Shown piece after piece: positions 54,312-63,909 of a stretch of 64,000 nt of DNA; within the stretch, counting starts at the first letter, position 1, and every line of letters starts with the position of its first letter. Location: contig CAMVOK010000014.1 of NCBI GenBank assembly GCA_947169115.1, forward strand, positions 1 to 64,000, written 5' to 3'. The notes below the pieces were generated by a model. That model worked only from the letters and a program-made list of their open reading frames with translations. It did no database searches and had not been told where the DNA came from. Origin of the DNA: an uncultured Prevotellaceae bacterium (lineage in GTDB: Bacteria > Bacteroidota > Bacteroidia > Bacteroidales > Bacteroidaceae). A program made the translations under genes and the position numbers.

Positions 54312-55880
54312 TTAGAATTCGCTGGTAAAGTGGAACTTTATGTGCTCGAAGTCTTGTTGGGCCATTTGCAAAACATAACCACTATCGGCCAAAAACACAT
54401 CGCGTCCCTCACGGTCTTTGGCCATATACTGATACTTTCGCTTTTTGAAGGCTTCGAGCTCAGACTCGTTATCGCTTTCTATCCAGCATGCCTTATAGAG
54501 GCTTATTGGTTCCCAACGGCACTTGGCTCCGTACTCGTTCTCAAGTCGGTACTGTATGACCTCGAATTGCAGTTGTCCCACTGTGCCGATAATCTTGCGA
54601 CCATTGAACTGGTTGACAAAGAGCTGAGCTACGCCCTCGTCCATCAACTGTTCTATTCCTTTCTGTAATTGCTTGGTCTTCATGGGGTCGGCATTTTCGA
54701 TGTACTTGAACATCTCGGGAGAGAAAGACGGCAACCCGCGGAAGTGTATCAGTTCGCCCTCAGTCAGTGTGTCACCAATCTTAAAAGTACCATTATCTGG
54801 CAAACCGATAATGTCGCCTGGCCATGCCTCGTCGATGGTGGACTTGCGCTGAGCCATAAACTGTGTGGGACTACTGAAGCGCAGGGTTTTGCCCTGACGG
54901 ACATGGAGATAGGGGGCATTGCGGACAAACTTGCCCGAGCATACTTTACAAAAGGCAATACAGGAACGATGATTGGGGTCGATATTAGCTGTTATCTTGA
55001 AGATGAAACCCGTAAACTTGGGTTCCTCTGGATTCACCTCTCTCTCCTCTGCCTTTGTGGGACGGGGGGATGGGGCAATCTCCACAAAGCAATTAAGAAG
55101 TTCTTCCACACCAAAGTTGTTCAACGCCGAACCAAAGAATACAGGAGCCACACGTGCATCGAGATAGTCGTTTACCTCAAAATCGTCATACACACCAGCC
55201 AGCAAGTCAAGATCCTCACGAAGTTTCGTTGCATCGGACTCTCCTACATAATCATCAAGCACGGTGCTCTGTATGTCCACCTCAACTTTCTCTGTCACCT
55301 TCTGCTTATCGGAAGCAAAAAGATTAAGACGTTGTTCGTAGATATTATACACCCCCTTGAAACGTGCTCCTTGGTTGATTGGCCACGAGAGGGGACGAAC
55401 CTTGATTTGCAACTCTGTCTCCAGTTCATCGAGCAGGTCGAAGGGGTCTTTACCCTCACGGTCCATCTTGTTCACAAAAACAATGACAGGAGTTTTGCGC
55501 ATTCGGCAAACGGTCATCAGTTTCCGTGTCTGTGCTTCCACACCCTTGGCACTGTCAACAACAATAATACAGGAATCAACTGCCGTAAGCGTACGGAAGG
55601 TGTCTTCAGCAAAATCCTGGTGACCCGGTGTATCGAGGATATTCACCTTGTAGCCATTGTAATCGAACTCCATGACCGAGGTGGTTACACTGATACCGCG
55701 CTGCTTCTCTATCTCCATCCAGTCGCTCGTCGCGGTTTTCTTTATCTTATTGCTTTTCACAGCACCTGCCACCTGTATCTGTCCACCAAAGAGCAAAAGT
55801 TTCTCTGTCAAGGTGGTCTTACCAGCATCGGGATGGGAGATGATGGCAAAGGTTCTGCGTCTTGTTATTTCTTCGTTCAT
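54312..55880 (-). CDS. prfC: Peptide chain release factor 3
   Basis: A 522-residue translational GTPase that recycles RF1/RF2. G1 is [14 protein letters not shown]2/G3 are RGISVTTSV and DTPGHQDF, G4 is [11 protein letters not shown]. The RF3-specific C-terminal domain follows with [18 protein letters not shown]. It sits between DUF4924 and tsaC-like genes. Confidence 0.95.
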   Translation of the reverse strand: MNEEITRRRTFAIISHPDAGKTTLTEKLLLFGGQIQVAGAVKSNKIKKTATSDWMEIEKQRGISVTTSVMEFDYNGYKVNILDTPGHQDFAEDTFRTLTAVDSCIIVVDSAKGVEAQTRKLMTVCRMRKTPVIVFVNKMDREGKDPFDLLDELETELQIKVRPLSWPINQGARFKGVYNIYEQRLNLFASDKQKVTEKVEVDIQSTVLDDYVGESDATKLREDLDLLAGVYDDFEVNDYLDARVAPVFFGSALNNFGVEELLNCFVEIAPSPRPTKAEEREVNPEEPKFTGFIFKITANIDPNHRSCIAFCKVCSGKFVRNAPYLHVRQGKTLRFSSPTQFMAQRKSTIDEAWPGDIIGLPDNGTFKIGDTLTEGELIHFRGLPSFSPEMFKYIENADPMKTKQLQKGIEQLMDEGVAQLFVNQFNGRKIIGTVGQLQFEVIQYRLENEYGAKCRWEPISLYKACWIESDNESELEAFKKRKYQYMAKDREGRDVFLADSGYVLQMAQQDFEHIKFHFTSEF

Positions 55881-55928
55881 AGTTTATGGTTTTCTAATAA
55901 GGCATATAGGGCTTATAAGCCTTATAAG

Positions 55929-56471
55929 CTACAATTCAAGTTCTCCTCTTTTTTCTTTCTTCCAACTATCAGCCAACAGAGCCAGCAGATGGGTGATTTC
56001 TGCTAAGGCCCGTTGGGTTTCCTCTCCAACCTCCTTTTTCTGAAGACGAAGCATCATCACTCCATAAAGACAGTTGAAACAAGTCTCCAACTCCCCCACA
56101 TTCTTATCACCACGTGCTCTCAGCTCTACGATAAAGGGTAACACCTTATAATAGGCAGCTGAGTAGAAGGGATGTTTGGTACTACGCAAAAGTTCGGCAT
56201 GGAGGTCTGCCAGCAAGGCAAGTGTCCCCTTGTTGATTTGCAGGTGTCCTCGTTCCTGGCAACCTTCCTCACGCATCATACGAATAAGGTTTTCGTACCA
56301 TTCTGCTTCTGTCTTTGCTTCATCGGTGGAAAATTGGAAACGGGGGATATACTCTTTCTCTATACGTTCCATGTCGAGACCATAGGCACGCAAAGTATCT
56401 TCTACCTGCCACATATACAACAGGTATTCACACACATTCTGGTCTTTCAGTTGTCTGGCTATCTTCATCAA
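55929..56471 (-). CDS. DUF4924 family protein
   Basis: A 180-residue, largely helical cytoplasmic protein with the start KIARQLKDQNVCEYLLYMWQ and the middle INKGTLALLADLHAELL. It belongs to DUF4924, a Bacteroidetes family of unknown function, as far as I recognise it. It overlaps the LysE-like gene by four bases (ATGA), so the two are translationally coupled. Confidence 0.75.
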   Translation of the reverse strand: MMKIARQLKDQNVCEYLLYMWQVEDTLRAYGLDMERIEKEYIPRFQFSTDEAKTEAEWYENLIRMMREEGCQERGHLQINKGTLALLADLHAELLRSTKHPFYSAAYYKVLPFIVELRARGDKNVGELETCFNCLYGVMMLRLQKKEVGEETQRALAEITHLLALLADSWKKEKRGELEL

Positions 56472-57130
56472 TACAACGATTTACCACGCAGGGTGAAATA
56501 GAAACCAATGAGCGACACGGCCATAACAACAATACCAATGGTTCGGTTGAGCCATACTATGCCACGGATGTCGAAACGGTTCCTAACTTTATTTATAGAA
56601 TATGTCAAGGCATACCACCAACCGACAGCCCCAAAAAGGAGAGCCAAGTAGCCCATCGTCTGCTCAACGGGATGGGATGGCACAATAAAAGCGAACCTTG
56701 CAAACAGGGCTACGAAAAGCAACACGATTAGGGGGTTGCTCAAAGTAACCAAGAAACCCGTCAGTGCATTGTGAAAATAGGTTCCCCTCCGGTTACTGCT
56801 GGGGTGAATGGCCCGAGTGGGATTGCTCTTGTAAGTAGATAATCCAAAAAAGAATAGCATAACAGCTCCGGCCAACTGAACAAAATACATCGTTCGGGGC
56901 TTCTCAACCAGTTCCATGACGAAACTCATGCCAAAGCCTGTCAGTAGTGCATATATAATGTCACTCAGTGCTGCGCCAAGCCCTGTCACAAAACCATACC
57001 AACGTCCCTTGTTTAAGGTACGCTGCACGGTGAGCACGCCAACAGGTCCCATGGGAGCTGAAGCTACTACACCAATAATTACGCCCTTGAACATCAGGTC
57101 AATGGCATCTACATGTTGAATCCACATCAT
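56468..57130 (-). CDS. LysE-family amino-acid exporter
   Basis: A 220-residue inner-membrane protein with six predicted hydrophobic segments. The LysE/RhtB signature is ASAPMGPVGVLTVQRTLNKG near the N-terminus. It is likely to export an amino acid or small metabolite; the substrate is unknown. Two ATG codons lie at the start. Confidence 0.85.
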   Translation of the reverse strand: MMWIQHVDAIDLMFKGVIIGVVASAPMGPVGVLTVQRTLNKGRWYGFVTGLGAALSDIIYALLTGFGMSFVMELVEKPRTMYFVQLAGAVMLFFFGLSTYKSNPTRAIHPSSNRRGTYFHNALTGFLVTLSNPLIVLLFVALFARFAFIVPSHPVEQTMGYLALLFGAVGWWYALTYSINKVRNRFDIRGIVWLNRTIGIVVMAVSLIGFYFTLRGKSLY

Positions 57131-57277
57131 TTCGACCGCGAAGATAACGATTTTTCCTCAGTTGGACAACACATCGGCTTATTATTTCGCCTATGTCCAA
57201 GGTTTATACACATTATGACGGGAACTCAAACGCAATAGGTCGCACACGAACAAGCCTACGCATGCAAAGAAGAGAAC

Positions 57278-57353
57278 ATTACTATTGCGGACAGAGAAAG
57301 ATTACTATTGCGAACAGAGGAGGATTACTATTGCGGACAGAAGAGGATTACTA
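57278..57353. repeat. 23-bp minisatellite over the end of the beta-helix gene
   Basis: ATTACTATTGCGGACAGAGR-type units begin at 57278, 57301, 57324 and 57347 (exact 23-bp spacing); the fourth is partial and contains the stop codon of the minus-strand gene. The rest of 57131-57277 shows nothing recognisable. Confidence 0.9.
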
Positions 57354-58835
57354 TTTCCCTTCGTAAGCACCGGCATCGGGTGCTCCATCTGACATACGAT
57401 TGGTTCCTCGCCTGTCCGTTGGGAACATGAGGGCAAATTCAGAATCAGCGATTCCACGGATAGCACTCTCGGACTTTGGTGCGAAATCATACAGGAAATT
57501 CTTTGTATCAAACAACACGAAATGTTCCTTTGCCTCCGTCTCTGGTGACTCGAAAGTGACGTTGACAAAACGCGTAGCATCATCACTGACGACCGTACGC
57601 AAAAGACAATTCTGGAAAAGGAAGTTACAATGTTCCTCATCGCTCTCCACGATGTCACCCATGACAACATCGTCGGCATAGCCCGTAACTACACAATTCA
57701 GAAAATCGCACCAGACAAAAGGATATGGGGTATCACCTTCGTGGTTTGTCAGGAAGAGTGCATCACCACGATTGGCCGAGAAGGGATAGAACTGAGCTAT
57801 CGTGCAATGGATGAACTGATGGGCACCTCCCATAAGACGGACACACTCGCCACGAGTGTTACTAATCTGCGTGCCCACAAAACGTGTCATACAATGCGTC
57901 AACGACAAACCTGTTCCGCCAATATTGTGGACAACACTGTTCTCCATGACAAGTAGTGGAGTCGTTGTCTCCGTAAAGGCTATACTATCGCAAACAATGC
58001 CATAGTCACCACCATGAATATCACACTGGGTAAGAACATTGTTAGTGGATTCGGCAAAGAAATGGATGCCCCCCCATCGGTTGGGTGTATTGTCGTAGGG
58101 AAGATTGTCGAACATACGATCCACACGGTCACCTCGGAATATAACTGGTTTTTCCAACGTGCCATTGGCCACTAAGGTTCCTCGCACCAAAAGCGATGTC
58201 CAGTCATGGAACATAAGTGTACACCCTTCAGGCAATGTCAACGTAACATTGGGAGCCACCACCAACGAATCATATACCAAATAAGGACGATGTGCATCCA
58301 GTGTACGATTGGCAGTTATAGTCTCCCCACGTAGGATTATTACATCCATACCACTGGCCGTAAGTACAACCTTCTGACGCGTACCCGACTCCAGTGTAAA
58401 ATACAATTCATCCTTATAGTCATGGATGTCATCGCTATCCATAGCGGGCAGTTTCACTTCGATGCGTACATAGATGCTGTCCTTTCTCCGAACCTCAAAG
58501 TCCTCTCCCACTCCACCGTAAAGATACTGGCCATCGACATTCACATGGAAAGGCGAAGCTGCTCCCTGTGCCAGTTCCACTTGTCGGATGCGTAAGCCCT
58601 TATCATTATGGTTAAAGAGGATAAGGGTCTTGGTTGCCGAGCCCTGGTTGGTAATCAAGGTGTCAAAAGCTACGGTGTCTTTTGACAACGTGAGTTGTGA
58701 CGATGGATTGGTTGTCCAAGAATCATAATCGTCACAAGAGACACAAAACAGGAGTAAAAGGAATAACCACCCCATCCCTCCGTTAAAGGGAGAGAGGAAG
58801 TGGTTTCGCATATATTGTACTATTCCTTTCTTCAT
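57351..58835 (-). CDS. Right-handed beta-helix lipoprotein
   Basis: A 494-residue lipoprotein with lipobox FCVSC followed by DDYDSW, the acidic surface-export signature. An N-terminal beta-sandwich (TLSKDTVAFDTLITNQGS) precedes a parallel beta-helix (about 200-430) with repeats such as LLVRGTLVANGTLEKPVIF. The C-terminus DAGAYEG is typical of this Bacteroidetes family. The function is unknown; such helices often bind or cleave polysaccharide. Starts at 58850 and 58811 are also open; the first 25 codons are encoded by palindromic element C. Confidence 0.78.
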   Translation of the reverse strand: MKKGIVQYMRNHFLSPFNGGMGWLFLLLLFCVSCDDYDSWTTNPSSQLTLSKDTVAFDTLITNQGSATKTLILFNHNDKGLRIRQVELAQGAASPFHVNVDGQYLYGGVGEDFEVRRKDSIYVRIEVKLPAMDSDDIHDYKDELYFTLESGTRQKVVLTASGMDVIILRGETITANRTLDAHRPYLVYDSLVVAPNVTLTLPEGCTLMFHDWTSLLVRGTLVANGTLEKPVIFRGDRVDRMFDNLPYDNTPNRWGGIHFFAESTNNVLTQCDIHGGDYGIVCDSIAFTETTTPLLVMENSVVHNIGGTGLSLTHCMTRFVGTQISNTRGECVRLMGGAHQFIHCTIAQFYPFSANRGDALFLTNHEGDTPYPFVWCDFLNCVVTGYADDVVMGDIVESDEEHCNFLFQNCLLRTVVSDDATRFVNVTFESPETEAKEHFVLFDTKNFLYDFAPKSESAIRGIADSEFALMFPTDRRGTNRMSDGAPDAGAYEGK

Positions 58836-58869
58836 ACCATTCCCTCCCATTAAGGGAGGTTTAGGATGG
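58767..58869. mobile_element. MITE-like palindromic element, copy C
   Basis: The left arm CCACCCCATCCCTCCGTTAA (58767 on) and the reverse complement of the right arm CCATCCTAAACCTCCCTTAA (58869 back) are similar inverted ends. The inner words GGAAGTGGTTTCG and GCATATAT echo TTACG and GTATATAC of copies A and B. It spans the gap between pepD and the beta-helix lipoprotein gene and overlaps the latter's start. Confidence 0.65.
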
Positions 58870-58874
58870 AGAGT

Positions 58875-60323
58875 TTAGATATTTTCCAGGATGGTCAGCA
58901 AGTGGCGCCATACCATATCCACGGTAGGAATAAGCAACTTCTCGTCAGGCGAGTGAACACCACGTAAAGTGGGACCGAAACTTACCATATCCAAGCCAGG
59001 ATATTTCTCACTGAACAATCCACATTCCAAACCAGCATGTATGCCACGCACCACGGGTTCCTTACCAAACAGGCGTTTATACTCGGCTACGGTCACCTTC
59101 AGCAAATGGCTGTCTGGATTAGGTTTCCATCCAGGATAGCCTTCACCGGTCTCTACATCTGCACCAGCCAGTTCAAAGACAGCTGCAAACGTGTCAGCTA
59201 TATTGTGACGTGCACTCAGGAGTGAACTACGTTGACTACTGTTGATTTCAATGGTTTTTCGTTCGGGCACCATATGTATGCTGGCCAAGTTTGTACTGGT
59301 TTCTACAAGAGCAATGTCCTGAGACATAGCGTATATTCCATTATATACGCCCTGCAAAGCACGAATAAGACGGTCACATGTAGAACGGTCAACTACGGTT
59401 GGTGTGGCATCAGCGGTCTCTAATACAAACTCCATCGAAGGTTCTGTTACACGATACTCTTCCTCCACATCAGCAGAAAAAAGATTCCAATCCACACGTA
59501 AGGTCTCCTTCATCGAGGTGGGAACGACGACAACAGCCATAGCTTCACGAGGAATGGCATTGTGCAAACCTCCAGCCTGTATGTCAGCCAACAATACGGG
59601 CATTTTCTTCAATTCCATGTACAGGAAACGAGCCAACAACTTATTTGCATTTGCACGTTTCTTGTCGATATCGTCACCAGAGTGGCCACCTGTCAATCCC
59701 TTGATACATAGTTTGACAAAGAACTGATTCTGAGGGGTTGCCTTCTCTTCATAATGGAAAGTTGCCGTTGTACGACAGCCACCGGCACAGGAAACGAATA
59801 TCTCTCCCTCATCTTCCGAATCGAGATTGATAAGGTATTGCCCTGACATAAAACCAGGTTGCATACCCTCAGCACCTGTCAGTCCCGTCTCTTCATCACG
59901 AGTAAACACACACTCCAGAGGACCATGCTTGACATCCTTTGCAGCTAATATGGCCATCTCCATGGCAACGCCTATGCCATCGTCGGCACCAAGAGTTGTA
60001 CCCTTCGCTTTCAGCCATTCACCATCCACATAGGTTTGAATCGCATCCTTATCAAAATCGAAATCTACATCGTTGTTCTTCTCACATACCATATCCATGT
60101 GACTTTGCAGGACAACGGTTGCCCTATTCTCCATACCTGGAGTTGCCGGTTTGCGAATAATAACGTTACCTGTCTCGTCCCGTTGGGTATCAAGTCCCAG
60201 TCCACGGCCATATTCAAGCAGGAATTCAATCATCTTCTCCTCACGTTTCGAAGGACGAGGCACTTTATTTACCTGTGCAAAGCACTCAAATACACTCTCG
60301 GGTTTCAACATTGTTTCACTCAT
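58875..60323 (-). CDS. pepD: Aminoacyl-histidine dipeptidase (M20)
   Basis: A 482-residue M20C metallopeptidase. Metal ligands are in LQSHMDMVCEKN, GADDGIGVAMEM and DEETGLTGAEGM; the lid domain contains NAIPREAMAVVVVP. It cleaves Xaa-His dipeptides such as carnosine in the cytoplasm. It is transcribed away from the OmpH-like pair. Confidence 0.93.
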   Translation of the reverse strand: MSETMLKPESVFECFAQVNKVPRPSKREEKMIEFLLEYGRGLGLDTQRDETGNVIIRKPATPGMENRATVVLQSHMDMVCEKNNDVDFDFDKDAIQTYVDGEWLKAKGTTLGADDGIGVAMEMAILAAKDVKHGPLECVFTRDEETGLTGAEGMQPGFMSGQYLINLDSEDEGEIFVSCAGGCRTTATFHYEEKATPQNQFFVKLCIKGLTGGHSGDDIDKKRANANKLLARFLYMELKKMPVLLADIQAGGLHNAIPREAMAVVVVPTSMKETLRVDWNLFSADVEEEYRVTEPSMEFVLETADATPTVVDRSTCDRLIRALQGVYNGIYAMSQDIALVETSTNLASIHMVPERKTIEINSSQRSSLLSARHNIADTFAAVFELAGADVETGEGYPGWKPNPDSHLLKVTVAEYKRLFGKEPVVRGIHAGLECGLFSEKYPGLDMVSFGPTLRGVHSPDEKLLIPTVDMVWRHLLTILENI

Positions 60324-60428
60324 TTCTTTACGTTTTTCTATATTTCTTAATTTTATAACGCACGCGAAGGCGTTTTCGTATATAAAAAAGCCGTTAAAAA
60401 AACATAAATACGAAACAAAAACGCTTTT

Positions 60429-60450
60429 CGTAATTCGTAATTCGTAATTA
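60429..60450. repeat. GTAATTC heptamer tract
   Basis: GTAATTC, GTAATTC, GTAATTA: three units directly before a -7 box. Confidence 0.65.
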
Positions 60451-60456
60451 AAACAC

Positions 60457-60464
60457 TACCTTTG
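60457..60464 (+). promoter_or_regulatory. -7 box of the small membrane protein gene
   Basis: TACCTTTG matches TAnnTTTG and lies only eight bases before ATG 60473, implying a nearly leaderless message. Confidence 0.55.
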
Positions 60465-60472
60465 TGGGCGAT

Positions 60473-60688
60473 ATGCTAAAACTTATGTTCATTATACTGG
60501 TTCTCGTAGCCATCAGCGTACTGTTGCTGACGATAAACATTTGGTTACGTGGCGGCGAGTTCCGCAGCCAGCATATCAGCCAGAGTGCAGAAATGAGGCG
60601 CAGGGGCATACATTGCGTGCAAAGCATGGATGCCATGGAGCGGAAAGAGCAAAGGCTAAAGACAGAAAGACTAAAACATAAAGACTAA
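60473..60688 (+). CDS. Small single-pass membrane protein
   Basis: A 71-residue protein: one N-terminal membrane helix (FIILVLVAISVLLLTINIWL) and a charged cytoplasmic tail with HISQSAEMRRRGIHC. I do not recognise a function; similar short proteins next to OmpH-like genes occur in Bacteroidetes (from memory). A GTG at 60464 would add three residues and overlap the -7 box. The OmpH-like gene starts three bases after its stop. Confidence 0.65.
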   Translation: MLKLMFIILVLVAISVLLLTINIWLRGGEFRSQHISQSAEMRRRGIHCVQSMDAMERKEQRLKTERLKHKD

Positions 60689-60691
60689 GAT

Positions 60692-61315
60692 ATGAAGAAG
60701 ATTTGCATGATGGCCCTTTGCATGGCCGTTGTCGGAATGACAAGTTGTGGAAACAAAGAAAAAGACACAGAGGAAAAAGTTGTAGAACCCCAGGAATCCA
60801 CAGAACTGAGAATAGCCTATGTTGAGATAGATACCCTGATGTCTCAATATCAGTTCTGCAAGGACTACACAGAACTGGCCAACATTGAGGGTGAGAACAT
60901 ACAACGCACACTGGCTGGCAAACAACGTACCCTGGAGCAGCACGCTGCTGCCATGCAAAAGAAATACGAATCAAACGGTTTCACTAGCCAAGAGGAACTC
61001 ACCCGTGCTCAGCAGTCACTTCAAGCCGAGCAGCAGTCCTTACAGGAATTGAGCGAACGCCTGTATGCTTCTTTCCAGGAAGAACAAAACCAATATAATG
61101 AGGAGATGCGCGACTCCATACAGAAGTTCCTTACAAAATACAACAAGACCAAGAAGTATGATATCATCCTTTCGAAGGCTGGCGACAACATGCTATATGC
61201 CAATCCCAAGTTCGATATCACGAATGAGGTTGTAAAGGGTTTGAACAAACGTTACAAAGTGAAGCCAGAAGTGGCAGAGAAGTTGAAGAAGAACAAGAAA
61301 GAAGATAAGAAGTAA
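60692..61315 (+). CDS. OmpH/Skp-like lipoprotein
   Basis: A 207-residue lipoprotein (lipobox GMTSC, then GNKEKD). After the acidic linker come the OmpH-like strand LRIAYVEIDTLMSQYQFCK, a long coiled coil (about 70-140, Gln/Glu-rich) and the closing strand YDIILSKAGDNMLYAN. Skp-type proteins chaperone outer-membrane proteins in the periplasm; being a lipoprotein is a variation on that theme. It ends in a Lys-rich tail and is followed by a terminator. Confidence 0.85.
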   Translation: MKKICMMALCMAVVGMTSCGNKEKDTEEKVVEPQESTELRIAYVEIDTLMSQYQFCKDYTELANIEGENIQRTLAGKQRTLEQHAAAMQKKYESNGFTSQEELTRAQQSLQAEQQSLQELSERLYASFQEEQNQYNEEMRDSIQKFLTKYNKTKKYDIILSKAGDNMLYANPKFDITNEVVKGLNKRYKVKPEVAEKLKKNKKEDKK

Positions 61316-61320
61316 CAACA

Positions 61321-61351
61321 AAAAACCTTGGCCAAACGGTCAAGGTTTTTT
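61321..61351. terminator. Bidirectional terminator between OmpH-like and Crp-like genes
   Basis: AACCTTGGCC (61324-61333), loop AAAC, GGTCAAGGTT (61338-61347), flanked by A and T runs. The stop codon of the minus-strand Crp-like gene lies within the stem. Confidence 0.88.
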
Positions 61352-61960
61352 ATTATTGTCTGTAGTTACCTGCTTGCCATTAGCAGAACAAGAGCGCACA
61401 CGGCTAAGGGTCTCTGGAGTCATTTGCAGGAGGGAGGCAATGTGTAACATCGGAGCCCTCAGTACAATCTCTGGTTTCGTAGCCATTAAACGGGCGTAAC
61501 GCTCAGCCGCATTCTCAAAGCGCTGGGAGTCGGCATGTTCCTGGCTACTGATAAGTGCATGTTCCAGTATCTTACGATAGAGCAACTCCATTTCCTGATT
61601 TTGCAACATGGTCATGTGCCACACCTCGTAGGGCAAAGCATAGAGAATGGTGTTCTCCAGAGCCTCTACAATCAACCGGCTGGGTTCCTGTTTTAGGAAA
61701 CTTTCTATGCAGAATACAATGCGGCCCTCGAACGAAATGTGCTCAGTAACATCCTTTCCGTTCTTATAATAGAATTGACGTACCATGCCGCGCTCAACAA
61801 AAAACATTGCCTTGCAAATCTCTCCCTCGGGCAATACAACGTCGCCTTTCTGGAACTTCATCGGCACCAGCATCTGCGACAAGGAGTCTATACCCATCGG
61901 ACTTAGTTTGCAATAGAGGCGGGCTATTTCACGTGCGACGTCTCTGGGAGTGTTTAACAT
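61340..61960 (-). CDS. Crp/Fnr-family transcriptional regulator
   Basis: A 206-residue regulator. Residues about 15-125 form a cyclic-nucleotide-binding-like beta-roll (FQKGDVVLPEGEICKAMFFV); the C-terminal HTH is seen as LHIASLLQMTPETLSRVRS. No Cys cluster for an Fe-S centre is present, so it is not an Fnr-type oxygen sensor. It follows lepA after 22 bases and is probably read from the same message. Its ligand and targets are unknown. Confidence 0.85.
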   Translation of the reverse strand: MLNTPRDVAREIARLYCKLSPMGIDSLSQMLVPMKFQKGDVVLPEGEICKAMFFVERGMVRQFYYKNGKDVTEHISFEGRIVFCIESFLKQEPSRLIVEALENTILYALPYEVWHMTMLQNQEMELLYRKILEHALISSQEHADSQRFENAAERYARLMATKPEIVLRAPMLHIASLLQMTPETLSRVRSCSANGKQVTTDNNKKP

Positions 61961-61982
61961 GGTGTCTAATCTTTATTTATTC

Positions 61983-63767
61983 TCAATCCAGTTTCAGTAC
62001 TGCAAGAAAGGCTTTCTGAGGCACTTGCACATTGCCAATCTGCTTCATGCGCTTCTTTCCTTTCTTTTGTTTTTCAAGCAACTTCCGTTTTCGGCTGACA
62101 TCACCTCCATAACACTTGGCCAACACATCCTTTCTCACCTGTTTCACTGTTTCACGGGCAATTATCTTGGCACCGATTGCTGCTTGTATGGCTATATCGA
62201 ACTGCTGACGAGGCAGTAGGTCTTTCAGTTTCTCACACATGCGACGACCAAAGTCAACCGAGTTGTCAACGTGGGTCAACGTACTAAGTGCATCCACGGG
62301 TTCACCATTCAGCAGGATGTCCAGCTTCACGAGTTTCGAGGGACGGAAACCATCCTGATGGTAGTCAAATGAGGCGTAGCCCTTTGATATACTTTTCAGC
62401 TTATCGTAGAAGTCTATCACGATTTCTCCCAAAGGCATGGCATACTGGAGTTCCACTCGGTTTCCACTAATGAAATCCTGACGTATCAACTCACCCCGTT
62501 TCCCAAGGCAGAGTGTCATGATCGGGCCAATGAAGTTAGCTGTTGTAATGACAGACGCATGGATATATGGTTCCTCGATATGGTCAATGAGGGTGGGTTC
62601 TGGCATACCAGCAGGATTGTGCACCTCCTTCACTTCTCCTTGTTTGTCATACACAAGATAGGAAACGTTGGGCACCGTAGTGATGACATCCATGTTAAAC
62701 TCACGGTCGAGACGTTCCTGCACAATCTCCATGTGTAACAAGCCCAAGAATCCACATCGGAAGCCAAATCCCAAAGCCACAGAAGACTCAGGTTGAAAGG
62801 TAAGCGATGCATCATTCAACTGAAGCTTCTCCAGTGAGGCACGCAGGTTTTCAAAATCCTCAGTCTCTATAGGGTAAACTCCCGCAAACACCATGGGCTT
62901 CACTTCCTCGAAACCAGCAATGGCGTCTTTCGTAGGATTGGAAAGACTGGTGATAGTATCACCAACCTTTACCTCTGTTGCCGTTTTAATGCCCGATACA
63001 ATGTAACCCACATTACCACAATGTAACTCCTGACGAGGCACCATATCCATTTTCAGAATACCAATCTCGTCAGCCTTGTACTCCTTACCAGTATTGATAA
63101 ACTGGACTTGCTCACCACTTCTGATACTACCGTTGACAATCTTGTAATAAGCAATTATGCCTCTGAACGGGTTGAATACAGAGTCGAAAATAAGTGCCTG
63201 CAAAGGGGCAGATTCATCACCCGAAGGAGGTTGTATGCGGTCAACGACAGCATTCAGGATATCATCAACTCCCATACCCGTCTTTCCACTGGCACGGATG
63301 ATGTCCTCATGTTTGCAACCTATCAAGTCAACGATTTCGTCTTCCACCTCCTCGGGCATGGCATTGGGCATGTCACACTTATTCACAACAGGAATTATCT
63401 CCAGATCGTGGTCAATGGCCATATACAGGTTAGAGATGGTCTGCGCCTGAACGCCCTGCGTAGCATCAACCACCAGCAGAGCCCCTTCACAAGCTGCTAT
63501 GGAACGGCTCACCTCATACGAGAAATCCACATGCCCTGGAGTGTCAATAAGATTCAGCGTATAAACCTCACCATCACGTTTGTATTCCATCTGTATGGCA
63601 TGACTCTTGATGGTAATCCCACGCTCCTTCTCCAAATCCATATCATCGAGCATTTGCCCTTCCGTCACCTTTATCGTATTCGTACGTTCCAACAAACGGT
63701 CAGCCAAAGTTGACTTACCATGGTCTATGTGGGCTATGATGCAAAAGTTACGAATATTCTGTTGCAT
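61983..63767 (-). CDS. lepA: Elongation factor 4 (LepA)
   Basis: A 594-residue translational GTPase. G1 is [16 protein letters not shown]2/G3 RGITIKSH and [13 protein letters not shown]4 NKCDMPNA. The LepA-specific C-terminal domain includes [23 protein letters not shown] 63767 gives the normal start [11 protein letters not shown]; a longer frame to 63869 translates the upstream heptamer tract. Confidence 0.96.
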   Translation of the reverse strand: MQQNIRNFCIIAHIDHGKSTLADRLLERTNTIKVTEGQMLDDMDLEKERGITIKSHAIQMEYKRDGEVYTLNLIDTPGHVDFSYEVSRSIAACEGALLVVDATQGVQAQTISNLYMAIDHDLEIIPVVNKCDMPNAMPEEVEDEIVDLIGCKHEDIIRASGKTGMGVDDILNAVVDRIQPPSGDESAPLQALIFDSVFNPFRGIIAYYKIVNGSIRSGEQVQFINTGKEYKADEIGILKMDMVPRQELHCGNVGYIVSGIKTATEVKVGDTITSLSNPTKDAIAGFEEVKPMVFAGVYPIETEDFENLRASLEKLQLNDASLTFQPESSVALGFGFRCGFLGLLHMEIVQERLDREFNMDVITTVPNVSYLVYDKQGEVKEVHNPAGMPEPTLIDHIEEPYIHASVITTANFIGPIMTLCLGKRGELIRQDFISGNRVELQYAMPLGEIVIDFYDKLKSISKGYASFDYHQDGFRPSKLVKLDILLNGEPVDALSTLTHVDNSVDFGRRMCEKLKDLLPRQQFDIAIQAAIGAKIIARETVKQVRKDVLAKCYGGDVSRKRKLLEKQKKGKKRMKQIGNVQVPQKAFLAVLKLD

Positions 63768-63782
63768 GTGGGTAATTTTGTG

Positions 63783-63790
63783 CAAAGATA
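63783..63790 (-). promoter_or_regulatory. -7 box of the lepA operon
   Basis: TATCTTTG on the minus strand, 15 bases before the lepA ATG. Confidence 0.6.
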
Positions 63791-63793
63791 GTA

Positions 63794-63830
63794 AATAAAA
63801 TGTAAAAAGTGAAATGTAGAATGTAAAAAG
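63794..63830. repeat. AAAATGT heptamer tract upstream of lepA
   Basis: AAAATGT, AAAAAGT, GAAATGT, AGAATGT, AAAAAGA: period 7, next to the -7 box. Confidence 0.7.
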
Positions 63831-63834
63831 ACAT

Positions 63835-63866
63835 GAAAAACGTCCCGAAACCGAAGTTCCGGGACG
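63835..63866 (-). terminator. Terminator of the winged-helix gene
   Basis: CGTCCCG and CGGGACG (63841-63847 and 63860-63866) pair; on the minus strand a T run follows. Confidence 0.75.
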
Positions 63867-63909
63867 CATAACACAACAATCTTTTTACAATAAAAGCCGT
63901 CGTACCCTA

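Noticed and set aside
55910..55921. Perfect palindrome GGCTTATAAGCC between prfC and DUF4924
   Set aside because: It lies inside a co-oriented gene run without a T tract; a single 12-bp palindrome is too weak to call an operator or terminator.
54669..56006. 445-codon open frame on the plus strand opposite prfC
   Set aside because: It is antisense to a fully recognisable RF3 gene, has no family motif and extends past the prfC start; it reflects codon bias of the real gene.
57278..57353. CRISPR array
   Set aside because: Units are contiguous 23-bp repeats with no unique spacers and no cas gene nearby.
63768..63869. Upstream extension of lepA
   Set aside because: It runs through the heptamer tract and -7 box; LepA proteins start at [13 protein letters not shown] sequences.
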